Shown: positions 1 through 6,010, counted from the first letter of the stretch. The stretch: 8,475 bases of DNA from an uncultured Propionibacteriaceae bacterium (GCA_945875065.1 CAMCJC010000096.1:1-8475); one strand, 5' to 3'. Notes: generated by a model from the letters alone, not told the origin. Numbers and translations are program-made.

Positions 1-566
1 CTGGACTAGTCGTCCTGCTTGAGGACGCCACTCTCGACAACTTGGTCGGAACCGTCGAGGTCCTCGTGCAGGAGGGCATCGCCAACGTGTCACTGCCTGC
101 TAAGCTCGCGGACTTCGAGGCGGTGGTAGCGATGTACGGTGCCCGGACCCGCATCGGGGCCCATGGCCCCCTCAATGATGTGTTGGGACGCATCGACGCT
201 GGTGCCGCCTTCCTGCTGCCCGACGACCTCGACGAGGCGGCCGCGCTCACTGCCCGCGACCGGGGCGTGGCTTGCTATGCGATGGCGATGACCCCGACAG
301 AGATCCGGCAGGCCCTCACCCTGCCCGTCGACGGCGTCCAGCTCTACCCCGCAGATGTCGTCGGCAACCTGATGGTGGAGCACCTCCGGGCGATCGGGCT
401 GATCGAGCATGTTCTCCCACGGGGCGGCGTCGTCGCCTACGGGGCGAAGCTATGGTTCAAGGCTGGTGCCCCAGCCGTGTGCGCCGACCAGGTGCTGCTG
501 GGCGATGCCCTAACCGGCGGAGATCTCGGGGCGTTACGCGAACGCTGCCGCTCGTTTCTTCCCTAG
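1..566 (+). CDS. KDPG/KHG aldolase-like protein, 5' end outside window, catalytic lysine apparently lost
   Basis: The reading frame is open from base 3 (Gly-Leu-Val-Val-Leu-Leu) to a TAG at 564-566, so the gene starts upstream of the window; the TTG at 42 is internal. The protein follows the 2-keto-3-deoxy-6-phosphogluconate aldolase (Eda) fold order: an early LVVLLED strand, EGIANVSLPAKL where Eda has its VLEVTLRT strand, IGAHGPLN for VGAGTVLN, VQLYPADVVG for FKFFPAEANG, LPRGGV for CPTGGI, and a C-terminal VLLGDALTGGDLGALRERC matching the final helix. By eye, the Schiff-base Lys of Eda is Gln (codon 339-341), the catalytic Glu is Asn (84-86), and the phosphate-contacting Arg is Pro (96-98). 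Family membership is fairly clear from motif order, but classical aldolase activity is doubtful. It could be a non-catalytic paralogue or an enzyme with another reaction. It converges on the next gene with only 18 bases between, and no clear terminator there. Confidence 0.72.
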   Translation, partial: GLVVLLEDATLDNLVGTVEVLVQEGIANVSLPAKLADFEAVVAMYGARTRIGAHGPLNDVLGRIDAGAAFLLPDDLDEAAALTARDRGVACYAMAMTPTEIRQALTLPVDGVQLYPADVVGNLMVEHLRAIGLIEHVLPRGGVVAYGAKLWFKAGAPAVCADQVLLGDALTGGDLGALRERCRSFLP

Positions 567-584
567 GGCAGCTCGTTGTCCTAG

Positions 585-1853
585 TTAGAAGGCGGCGCGA
601 CGAGGCAGGGCGTCGTCGCGGACTTCGGTGGAGTCGGCCATCGACTCGATGGGGGCCGCTGCGCGTGGCGCCCGGGCCGGCCGTTCACGGAACCACTCGC
701 CGGGCATCGACGACGCCGACGCAGGCGGCGCGAACTCCGCAGCACCCTCCATGTCGTCGGGCACCGGGGCGGCAAAGAACTGGTCACCGGTGGAGATGTC
801 CTCCCAGTTGACCGGCTCTCGCTTGATCTCGACCTCGTCGGCCTCTCCGATCAGCCCGACGACCTCCTCGTCGACCGCCACCGGCTTGCGCCTAGGCCGC
901 AGCGCCGCAACCAATAACGCGATCCCGACGCCACTGGCCAGCACGACACCGCCGATGATGAACAGGTTGGTCGTAGACAAGCCACCGCGCGGCGCGGCGG
1001 CCGTGGGCGCGGCGCTGGCGGTCGCCGTGGGTGCGGCGCTGGCGGAAGCCGTCGCGCTCGCCGTGGGGCTCGCGGTGGCGGACTCGGTGGGCGTGGCCGA
1101 GGCGGCGGCCCCCGGCAGCTCGACGGTCAGGGCTTGCGTCGCGCTAGAAGCCATCAGCTCCCCGCCACCCGCGAACGTAGCGACGACCGGGGCATCGCCC
1201 GGCTTGATCGCCTTGTCGATGTCCAAGAAGGCCTCGAACTTGCCAGAGGTATCGGTGGCGGTGGCACCCGAAGGCACATCGGCACCCCCGACGGTGAAGG
1301 TGATAGCGGCCCCCGAAATGGGGTTCCCCTCCACCGTCGCCAACGACCCGGAGACCTGCAGGACGTCGCCGGGGGTGGTGGTGCCGCTGGCGAGGGATAG
1401 CTCTAACTTGGTGCCGCGAGTCCCGGCAGGGCTCTGGGCCGGCGCCGTTCCCGACGACGCTCCCCCCGCCGTGTAGTCGACGGCCTGCAGATGGGTGGTC
1501 GCCTTATAAGACCCGCTTCCAGCGAACGAGAAGATGATCTGGCGAGTCCCAGATAGTTTGGCGGCGGGCACCGTGAACTGCATGGACAGCGAACCGTCCG
1601 CAGCCGTATTGGCGTACCCCAAGGTCTCGCCGTCCAGCGACGCGATGATCGTTGCGTTCGCGACAGGCTGCCCGGAGGCATCCTTGAGCGTGCCAGTGGC
1701 GACGATCTTGCCGTCGGTAAAGGCTTGCGGCGTCACGGTCAGCGTGGTCTCGACCCCATCGGCACGGGCCACGGCGGGCTGCACCAGGGCCACCAGGAGG
1801 GCAAGGATCAGCGCCACCGCAACGCGGCCAGTTCGCCGAATCACTGCTTTCAT
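585..1853 (-). CDS. Ig-like surface protein with signal peptide, stalk, one TM and acidic cytosolic tail
   Basis: This 422-residue protein is of unknown function. It has an N-terminal signal peptide (basic start, hydrophobic core about 11-27, likely cleavage after VARA at 31). Two beta-rich Ig-like modules follow (about 35-128 and 147-247), each with the turn pattern of bacterial Ig/carboxypeptidase-regulatory-like folds (GTLKDASGQPVANATI; GSLATVEGNPISGAAI). Next come an Ala/Ser/Thr/Pro stalk (248-290), a membrane span (about 297-318), a basic stop-transfer RPRRK, and a 100-residue cytoplasmic tail rich in Asp/Glu then Pro/Ala. There is no LPXTG signal and the tail is too long for a sortase substrate, so a type I single-pass membrane protein is inferred. 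The ATG at 1851-1853 has AAGGA seven bases upstream, which supports the start. It is divergent from the SH3b peptidase-like gene. It might be an adhesin, a sensor or an envelope scaffold; the sequence does not decide. Confidence 0.85.
   Translation of the reverse strand: MKAVIRRTGRVAVALILALLVALVQPAVARADGVETTLTVTPQAFTDGKIVATGTLKDASGQPVANATIIASLDGETLGYANTAADGSLSMQFTVPAAKLSGTRQIIFSFAGSGSYKATTHLQAVDYTAGGASSGTAPAQSPAGTRGTKLELSLASGTTTPGDVLQVSGSLATVEGNPISGAAITFTVGGADVPSGATATDTSGKFEAFLDIDKAIKPGDAPVVATFAGGGELMASSATQALTVELPGAAASATPTESATASPTASATASASAAPTATASAAPTAAAPRGGLSTTNLFIIGGVVLASGVGIALLVAALRPRRKPVAVDEEVVGLIGEADEVEIKREPVNWEDISTGDQFFAAPVPDDMEGAAEFAPPASASSMPGEWFRERPARAPRAAAPIESMADSTEVRDDALPRRAAF
1000..1047 (-). 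repeat. 24-bp tandem repeat in stalk-coding region
   Basis: Two adjacent 24-base units (1000-1023 and 1024-1047) share 22 leading bases with a single C/T difference. They encode an eight-residue ASAAPTAx repeat in the stalk of the surface protein. More degenerate copies of the same Ala/Ser/Thr/Pro-coding pattern run on to about 1110. Such units can gain or lose copies by slippage without shifting the frame. Confidence 0.7.
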
Positions 1854-1884
1854 CCGGTATTCCTTAAGGGACGGGGACCCAAGA

Positions 1885-1914
1885 AGCTTACCCGTTGCCG
1901 CCTGAGTGTGTCAC
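1885..1914 (-). promoter_or_regulatory. Candidate promoter of the Ig-like surface protein
   Basis: Read on the minus strand, GTGACA (1909-1914) is followed after 18 bases by TAAGCT (1885-1890). The -35 matches TTGACA at five of six positions; the -10 is weaker. A transcript would start near 1878 and give a leader of about 25 bases holding the AAGGA ribosome site before the ATG at 1853. Confidence 0.42.
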
Positions 1915-2017
1915 CCAAAGGGCCACGATGCTGCGCGCTACACTCAACCGATTCTTTCCGCAAGGATGGACACGCCCACTATCGCAGGCCGACGACCGCA
2001 AAGATGACAGCTTGGAC

Positions 2018-2060
2018 TTGTCCCTGACCCTAGTGTCACCTATCCTGAGAGACGCTCAGG
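2018..2060 (+). promoter_or_regulatory. Candidate promoter with overlapping inverted repeat, upstream of SH3b/LAS gene
   Basis: TTGTCC (2018-2023), 17 bases, then TATCCT (2041-2046) resembles a sigma70-type promoter with a start near 2053. A perfect inverted repeat CCTGAG-N5-CTCAGG (2044-2060) overlaps the end of the -10 box and the predicted start. It could be an operator or a 5' leader hairpin. Both the promoter and the operator idea are inferred from spacing and symmetry only. The region 1915-2017 holds nothing else I can support. Confidence 0.4.
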
Positions 2061-2080
2061 TAATTCTCAAGAAACGGGGT

Positions 2081-3169
2081 ATGGGCATGGTTGAGGCTCG
2101 AAGGGCCGCCGCACCGGACGACGAGATCCTTGTTGCAGCCCCCGCGGATGCCGATTCCGCCGTCGCAAAACGAGGCGTCGTTGCCAACACGGGATTCGTG
2201 GGCAGCAAGGTCCTCAAGCGACTCATCGCCCCGCTGGCCCTGGCTGGCATCGTCGTCGGTGGAGCTGTGACGCTCAACCGCACCGGACAGTCGACGGCCG
2301 TCGCGGACCCGGTTGCCGAGTCAACTGACCTCGGCGTCAGCCGAAACATGCTCCGGCAGCAGCTTTCCTCCCCGTCGGCTAGCGCGTCCGCGAGCAGCGA
2401 GGCCCCTTCCGTCGCTCCTTCCCCCACCGAGACCGCCTCCCCTTCCCCCACCCCCACCGAGACGGAGACCGCAGCGTCGGAGACCACGGCCTCGGCCACC
2501 CCATCGGCCAAGACGACTGCCACCAAGTCCGCTTCGCCCTCGCCGTCATCAGCCTCGGTGCCCCCGCTCGGCAGTACTGCCGGAACCAAGTACGCGACCC
2601 AGGCGTTGAATGTTCGTAGCGGCCCCGGCACCGACTTCGACCTCCGCGTCACCCTCAAGCCCGGCGCGGAGGTCACTGTCACCGACGTTACGCAAGGCGG
2701 ATGGCAGCAGATCGTCTACAAGGACAAAGCCGGGTGGGTGAAGTCGTCGTACCTGACCGACTCGAAGCCGCAGGCCTCCGAGACGCCGACACCTTCCCCG
2801 ACTACCGGAGCCTCATGCGAGTCCTCGTCGGCCAAGAGCATTGAGTCCGGCCTGACCTCGAAGACGGTCAGCGTGCTCCGCAAGGTCTGCGCTACCTTCC
2901 CCAACGTCAAGTCCTACGGCGGCTACCGCAACGACAGCGGCTACCACGGCCAGGGTCGCGCGATCGACATCATGATCTCCGGCGAGGATGGCTGGGTAAT
3001 CGCGAAGTGGGCACGCGCGAACGCCAAGGAACTCGGAGTCATCGAGGTCATCTACTCGCAGAAGATCTGGACGACTCAGCGGTCCTCGGATGGCTGGCGC
3101 AGTATGTCCGATCGCGGCTCCGCGACCGCCAACCACTACGACCACGTTCACCTCTCCATCGGGGGCTGA
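2081..3169 (+). CDS. Membrane-anchored SH3b protein with LAS-type metallopeptidase-like domain
   Basis: With the ATG at 2081 the product has 362 residues. The order is a short cytosolic N-terminus, one membrane span (about 45-65), a Ser/Thr/Pro/Ala linker (about 95-166), a bacterial SH3 domain (169-228, with LNVRSGPGTDF and the closing AGWVKSSYL), a second short linker, and a C-terminal domain (246-362). That last domain resembles the ARB_07466-like/peptidase M15 group and carries HxxxxxxD (H289, D296 in HGQGRAID) and HxH (H355, H357 in HVH), the LAS zinc-ligand set, plus Cys246 and Cys270 that may form a disulfide. SH3b domains bind peptidoglycan, so an extracytoplasmic cell-wall hydrolase or carboxypeptidase is inferred. 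The frame stays open back to about 1895; an ATG at 1928 has an AAAGG-like site, but codons before 2081 lose the G/C third-base bias. ATG 2087, with GGGG upstream, is an equally possible start. Confidence 0.82.
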   Translation: MGMVEARRAAAPDDEILVAAPADADSAVAKRGVVANTGFVGSKVLKRLIAPLALAGIVVGGAVTLNRTGQSTAVADPVAESTDLGVSRNMLRQQLSSPSASASASSEAPSVAPSPTETASPSPTPTETETAASETTASATPSAKTTATKSASPSPSSASVPPLGSTAGTKYATQALNVRSGPGTDFDLRVTLKPGAEVTVTDVTQGGWQQIVYKDKAGWVKSSYLTDSKPQASETPTPSPTTGASCESSSAKSIESGLTSKTVSVLRKVCATFPNVKSYGGYRNDSGYHGQGRAIDIMISGEDGWVIAKWARANAKELGVIEVIYSQKIWTTQRSSDGWRSMSDRGSATANHYDHVHLSIGG

Positions 3170-3177
3170 GACCGCGT

Positions 3178-3183
3178 TAGGCT
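3178..3183 (+). promoter_or_regulatory. Candidate leaderless -10 box for pgi
   Basis: TAGGCT lies exactly six bases before the pgi ATG, which places a transcription start at or next to the A of the start codon. There is no good ribosome binding site just upstream, which agrees with leaderless expression. No clear -35 box is visible. Because the previous stop is only 20 bases away, read-through from the SH3b/LAS gene is also possible. Confidence 0.4.
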
Positions 3184-3189
3184 TGGCGC

Positions 3190-4863
3190 ATGATCAAGCC
3201 CGTTGACGCCACCACCACCGCCGCCTGGGAAGAACTCGACGATCTAGCCGACAACGCCGAACTGGAGTTGCGCGCCGCGTTCGCGTCCGATCCCCAGCGC
3301 GCCGAGCGTTACACGCGCAGCGTCGGCGACCTCACCGTCGACCTGTCCAAGAACCTCATCGACGATGACGTGCTAGCCGCGCTGCTACGCCTGGCCGAGC
3401 AGACCGATGTCGCCGGGCGGCGCGACGCGATGTTCGCAGGCGAGCACATCAACGTCACGGAGGACCGCGCGGTACTTCACACCGCCCTGCGGCTGCCGCG
3501 GGAAGCCAACCTAGTCGTCGACGGCCAGGACGTCGTCGCGGATGTCCACGAGGTCCTGGACAAGATGTTCAACTTCGCCGACAAGGTGCGTTCGGGCGAG
3601 TGGGTGAGCTCGACAGGCAAGCGCATCTCCACGGTCGTCAACATCGGCATCGGCGGCTCCGACCTCGGGCCAGTCATGGTCTACGAGGCGCTGCTGCCGT
3701 ACAAGCAGGCGGGCCTGGAATGCCGGTTCATCTCCAACATCGACCCGACCGACGCCTACGTAAAGACCGCCGATCTTGACCCCGAGACGACGCTGTTCAT
3801 CGTCGCGTCGAAGACGTTCACCACCCTCGAGACGCTGACCAACGCCCGCATGGCCCGCACTTGGCTGCTCGACGCGTTGGTCGCCAAGGGTGCGATCGAA
3901 GACACCGACAAGGCCCGGCGCGCCGCGATCGCCAAGCACTTCGTTGCGGTCTCGACCGCCTTGGACAAGGTCGCGGAGTTCGGCATCGACCCGGTCAACG
4001 CGTTCGGGTTCTGGAACTGGGTGGGCGGCCGCTATTCCGTCGATTCGGCCGTCGGCCTGCCCATCGCGATCGCAATCGGCCCGGATGGTTTCCGCGACCT
4101 GCTGGCAGGTTTCCACGCCGTTGACGAGCACTTCCGCACCGCCGCACCCGACCAGAACGTGCCGCTGCTGATGGGCCTGCTGAACGTCTGGTACGTCAAC
4201 TTTCTTGGGGCGACATCGCACGCGGTCCTGCCGTACGCGCAGTATCTGCACCGCTTCGCCGCTTACCTACAGCAGTTGACGATGGAGTCGAACGGCAAGT
4301 CGGTGCGCTGGGACGGTACGCCGGTTACGTGCGAGACCGGTGAGGTCTTCTGGGGCGAGCCCGGCACCAACGGCCAGCACGCGTTCTACCAGCTGATCCA
4401 CCAGGGAACGCAACTGATACCAGCCGACTTCATCGCCGTCGCCAACCCCGCCCACCCCATCCAGGACGGGGAGACGGACGTCCACGGCATGTTCCTAGCG
4501 AACTTCTTCGCCCAGACGGCCGCGCTGGCCTTCGGGAAGACCGAGGAGGAGGTCCGCGCAGAAGGCACCGCCGAGGCGATCGTGTCGGCCCGCGTGTTCT
4601 CGGGTAACCGACCCACGACGTCGATCCTCGCGCCGGCGCTGACGCCGTCGGTCGTCGGGCAGCTGATCGCGCTCTACGAGCACATCACGTTCGTCCAGGG
4701 CATCGTCTGGGGCATCGACAGCTTCGACCAGTGGGGCGTCGAGCTCGGCAAGAAGCTGGCCTTGGAGATCGCGCCGGCCATCTTCGGCGATGACGACGCC
4801 CTGGCCCGCCAGGACTCCTCTACACAGGCCCTGATCCGCAAGTACCGGGAGCTCCGACGCTGA
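3190..4863 (+). CDS. pgi: Glucose-6-phosphate isomerase
   Basis: Cytosolic enzyme interconverting glucose 6-phosphate and fructose 6-phosphate in glycolysis and gluconeogenesis. At 557 residues it matches the usual bacterial long form (about 550). Visible landmarks are the SIS phosphosugar-binding core with NIGIGGSDLGP (151-161) and SKTFTTLET (207-215), the family signature VGGRYSVDSAVG (278-289) with R281, the catalytic Glu in LTMESNGK (E366), the ring-opening His in GTNGQHAFYQL (H397), and the C-terminal catalytic Lys in GVELGKKLA (K521). Nothing is missing or truncated. The ATG at 3190 is chosen because the N-terminus aligns in length and TAGGCT sits six bases upstream. The stop TGA at 4861-4863 abuts or overlaps the next gene, so the SanA-like gene is probably co-transcribed. 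Confidence 0.97.
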   Translation: MIKPVDATTTAAWEELDDLADNAELELRAAFASDPQRAERYTRSVGDLTVDLSKNLIDDDVLAALLRLAEQTDVAGRRDAMFAGEHINVTEDRAVLHTALRLPREANLVVDGQDVVADVHEVLDKMFNFADKVRSGEWVSSTGKRISTVVNIGIGGSDLGPVMVYEALLPYKQAGLECRFISNIDPTDAYVKTADLDPETTLFIVASKTFTTLETLTNARMARTWLLDALVAKGAIEDTDKARRAAIAKHFVAVSTALDKVAEFGIDPVNAFGFWNWVGGRYSVDSAVGLPIAIAIGPDGFRDLLAGFHAVDEHFRTAAPDQNVPLLMGLLNVWYVNFLGATSHAVLPYAQYLHRFAAYLQQLTMESNGKSVRWDGTPVTCETGEVFWGEPGTNGQHAFYQLIHQGTQLIPADFIAVANPAHPIQDGETDVHGMFLANFFAQTAALAFGKTEEEVRAEGTAEAIVSARVFSGNRPTTSILAPALTPSVVGQLIALYEHITFVQGIVWGIDSFDQWGVELGKKLALEIAPAIFGDDDALARQDSSTQALIRKYRELRR

Positions 4864-4898
4864 CTACGTCGCAGGAGGCTCCGCGACCACGCCGCCGA

Positions 4899-5540
4899 TT
4901 GGTGCGCGTGGTCGCGGCCGCGCTCGCCGTGCCCCTCGTCCCGGTCCTGGCGAGTCTGATCCACGTCCACGTCGTAGCGTCCGGACGCGTCTTCGACGTC
5001 GAAACCGCTCCCGCGGGCGACGTCCTGCTGGTGCTGGGCGCGAAGGCGCACCCGGGGAGGCCGTCAGGGTTCCTGCGCGCCCGCCTGGACCGCACCGTCG
5101 AGCTGTACCGGGCGGGGAAGGGCAAGGCCGTGCTCGTCTCTGGGGCGAACACCAAGGCCAGCAACTACGAGACCGAGGTGATGCGGGACTACCTCGTCGA
5201 GCACGGGGTGCCCGCTAACAAGGTCGTGCAGGATGTCGCGGGCTTCGACACGTTCGACTCGTGTGCCCGCGCCCGTGACGTGTTCGGCCTGAGGCGGGTC
5301 ACGATCGTCTCCCAGGCCTATCACCTGCCCCGGGCCCTCGCGACGTGCCGGGCCCTCGGTATCGAAGCTGCGGGCGTCGGGGATCGCACGGCGGCGGTGA
5401 ACTGGCCTTGGCTGTACTGGCGCGGCGAACTCCGGGAGGTCCTCGCAAACGTCAAGATGGAGCTCGACCTGCTGCGCGGCGCCAAGGCGACGTTCTCGGA
5501 GCCGACCGACGCGGTGCAGGTTGCGCTGACGGCCGATTAG
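4899..5540 (+). CDS. SanA/YdcF-like DUF218 membrane protein
   Basis: The product has a hydrophobic N-terminal segment (about 3-28) and then a DUF218 domain (about 41-160): DVLLVLGAKA, GFLRARLDRTVELYRAGK, VLVSGANTK, ETEVMRDYLVEHGVP, DTFDSCARARDVFGL and VSQAYHLPRAL are the conserved blocks. The C-terminal REVLANVKMELDLL resembles the end of SanA. E. coli SanA affects envelope barrier function (vancomycin exclusion at high temperature); the exact biochemical role is unsettled. One N-terminal span with an outward-facing domain is inferred. The start is uncertain. TTG 4899 and GTG 4902 have GGAGG about 20 bases away, too far. An in-frame CTG at 4860 overlaps the pgi stop as CTGA, has GGGAG eight bases upstream, and would add TTSQEAPRPRRR, whose Arg cluster suits the flank of a membrane span. 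Confidence 0.82.
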   Translation: MVRVVAAALAVPLVPVLASLIHVHVVASGRVFDVETAPAGDVLLVLGAKAHPGRPSGFLRARLDRTVELYRAGKGKAVLVSGANTKASNYETEVMRDYLVEHGVPANKVVQDVAGFDTFDSCARARDVFGLRRVTIVSQAYHLPRALATCRALGIEAAGVGDRTAAVNWPWLYWRGELREVLANVKMELDLLRGAKATFSEPTDAVQVALTAD

Positions 5541-5548
5541 GAAGACGG

Positions 5549-5580
5549 GAAATAAAATTCCCGCCGTGATCGGCGGGAAT
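5549..5580 (-). terminator. Intrinsic terminator of the tRNA cluster
   Basis: A perfect 10-bp stem (5557-5566 with 5571-5580) closes a four-base loop. Read on the minus strand it is followed directly by TTTATTT, giving a classic hairpin plus U-tract just after tRNA-Phe. On the plus strand no T-run follows, so it probably serves the tRNA operon more than the SanA-like gene, although the hairpin may also slow transcription from that side. Confidence 0.85.
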
Positions 5581-5583
5581 CTG

Positions 5584-5657
5584 TGGCCAGGGCCGGGGTC
5601 GAACCGGCGACCTTTCACTTTTCAGGCGAACGCTACTACCAACTGAGCTACCTGGCC
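5584..5657 (-). tRNA. tRNA-Phe (GAA)
   Basis: The minus strand folds into a full cloverleaf. The acceptor GGCCAGG pairs with CCTGGCC, the T-arm is GCCGG-TTCGACC-CCGGC, and the anticodon stem TTCGC/GTGAA encloses loop CTGAAAA with anticodon GAA (plus-strand 5621-5623). The discriminator base is A. CCA is not encoded, so it must be added after transcription. It is last in the three-gene tRNA unit. Confidence 0.96.
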
Positions 5658-5681
5658 TCTAGAGGGACTTAATCCTTCTAG

Positions 5682-5755
5682 CGACCCCGACGGGACTCGA
5701 ACCCGCGACCTCCGCCGTGACAGGGCGGCGCGCTAACCAACTGCGCCACGGGGCC
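5682..5755 (-). tRNA. tRNA-Asp (GTC)
   Basis: Minus-strand cloverleaf with acceptor GGCCCCG paired to CGGGGTC (one G-U pair), anticodon stem CCGCC/GGCGG, loop CTGTCAC with anticodon GTC (plus-strand 5719-5721), and a T-loop TTCGAGT. The discriminator is G, as usual for tRNA-Asp, and CCA is not encoded. A 24-base spacer (5658-5681) that can form a short CTAGA/TCTAG hairpin separates it from tRNA-Phe. Confidence 0.96.
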
Positions 5756-5805
5756 AATTTCTTGGCCTGCCGGCCTGACGGCCAGCTCGGGTAACTTTAG
5801 CGGTA

Positions 5806-5833
5806 CCGAACCGATTTGGGAAATCGGCTTCGG
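5806..5833 (-). other. Hairpin in the tRNA-Glu/tRNA-Asp spacer
   Basis: The 124-base spacer between tRNA-Asp and tRNA-Glu holds a 12-bp stem with one bulged C (CCGAA-CCGATTT paired with AAATCGG-C-TTCGG, loop of three). A second hairpin lies at 5858-5873 (TGGCCC/GGGCCA, a TTCG tetraloop on the minus strand). Neither has a T-run, so they are not obvious terminators. Processing sites in the precursor tRNA are one possibility. Confidence 0.5.
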
Positions 5834-5879
5834 CCCTGCTTCCAGAACCCATGCGTATGGCCCCGAAGGGCCAATATCG

Positions 5880-5952
5880 CATCCCCAACGGGATTCGAAC
5901 CCGTGCTGCCGCCGTGAAAGGGCGGAGTCCTAGGCCGCTAGACGATGGGGAC
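5880..5952 (-). tRNA. tRNA-Glu (TTC)
   Basis: Minus-strand cloverleaf with acceptor GTCCCCA paired to TGGGGAT (terminal G-U), anticodon stem CCGCC/GGCGG, loop CTTTCAC with anticodon TTC (plus-strand 5916-5918), and a T-arm ACGGG-TTCGAAT-CCCGT. The apparent discriminator is G and CCA is not encoded. It is the promoter-proximal gene of the cluster. Confidence 0.95.
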
Positions 5953-5962
5953 TAGCGCGATA

Positions 5963-5991
5963 AGCATAGACGGGCAACGCCGCCCCGGCAA
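5963..5991 (-). promoter_or_regulatory. Promoter of the tRNA-Glu-Asp-Phe unit
   Basis: On the minus strand TTGCCG (5986-5991) and TATGCT (5963-5968) are exactly 17 bases apart, a good housekeeping-sigma layout. The -10 ends ten bases before the first tRNA base, so the transcript has a very short leader. It faces away from the acetyltransferase gene and lies back to back with that gene's own -10 box. Confidence 0.65.
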
Positions 5992-5998
5992 TTCGGCC

Positions 5999-6004
5999 TA
6001 GTGT
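5999..6004 (+). promoter_or_regulatory. Candidate leaderless -10 box for the GNAT gene
   Basis: TAGTGT ends six bases before the ATG at 6011, which puts the expected transcription start on or next to the start codon. No ribosome binding site at normal spacing is present. The -35 position is poor, which is common for such promoters in actinobacteria. Confidence 0.45.
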
Positions 6005-6010
6005 GGGACC

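Noticed and set aside
567..584. Terminator between the aldolase-like gene and the convergent surface protein gene
   Set aside because: Only a weak five-base CTAGG/CCTAG pairing with a 12-base loop and no T-run is visible.
272..811. A plus-strand frame crossing the convergent junction of the aldolase-like and surface protein genes
   Set aside because: Its product is an Arg/Pro/Gly-rich shadow; both flanking genes have better codon use and recognisable features.
890..965. Sortase anchoring signal at the end of the surface protein
   Set aside because: There is no LPXTG-like motif before the membrane span, and about 100 residues follow it rather than a short basic tail.
628..1476. A 282-codon open frame on the plus strand opposite the surface protein gene
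   Set aside because: It is antisense to a gene with a clear signal peptide, membrane span and ribosome site; its Ala/Val/Ser-rich product is what the stalk codons give on the other strand.
1866..2080. c-di-AMP (ydaO-type) riboswitch, suspected because GGGGACCCAA occurs and such elements precede actinobacterial wall hydrolase genes
   Set aside because: The other conserved blocks (GGGGUGAAUC and the CCCGACAGCUAACCUCGUAGGC-like segment) are absent, and no matching stem arrangement was found.
3511..4251. A 246-codon open frame on the minus strand inside pgi
   Set aside because: pgi is complete with all catalytic residues on the other strand. The antisense product is rich in Arg, Asp and Val with no recognisable motif, as expected for mirror frames in GC-rich DNA.
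5557..5580. The 10-bp hairpin as a plus-strand terminator for the SanA-like gene
   Set aside because: No T-run follows on the plus strand; the U-tract is on the minus strand, which assigns it to the tRNA unit.
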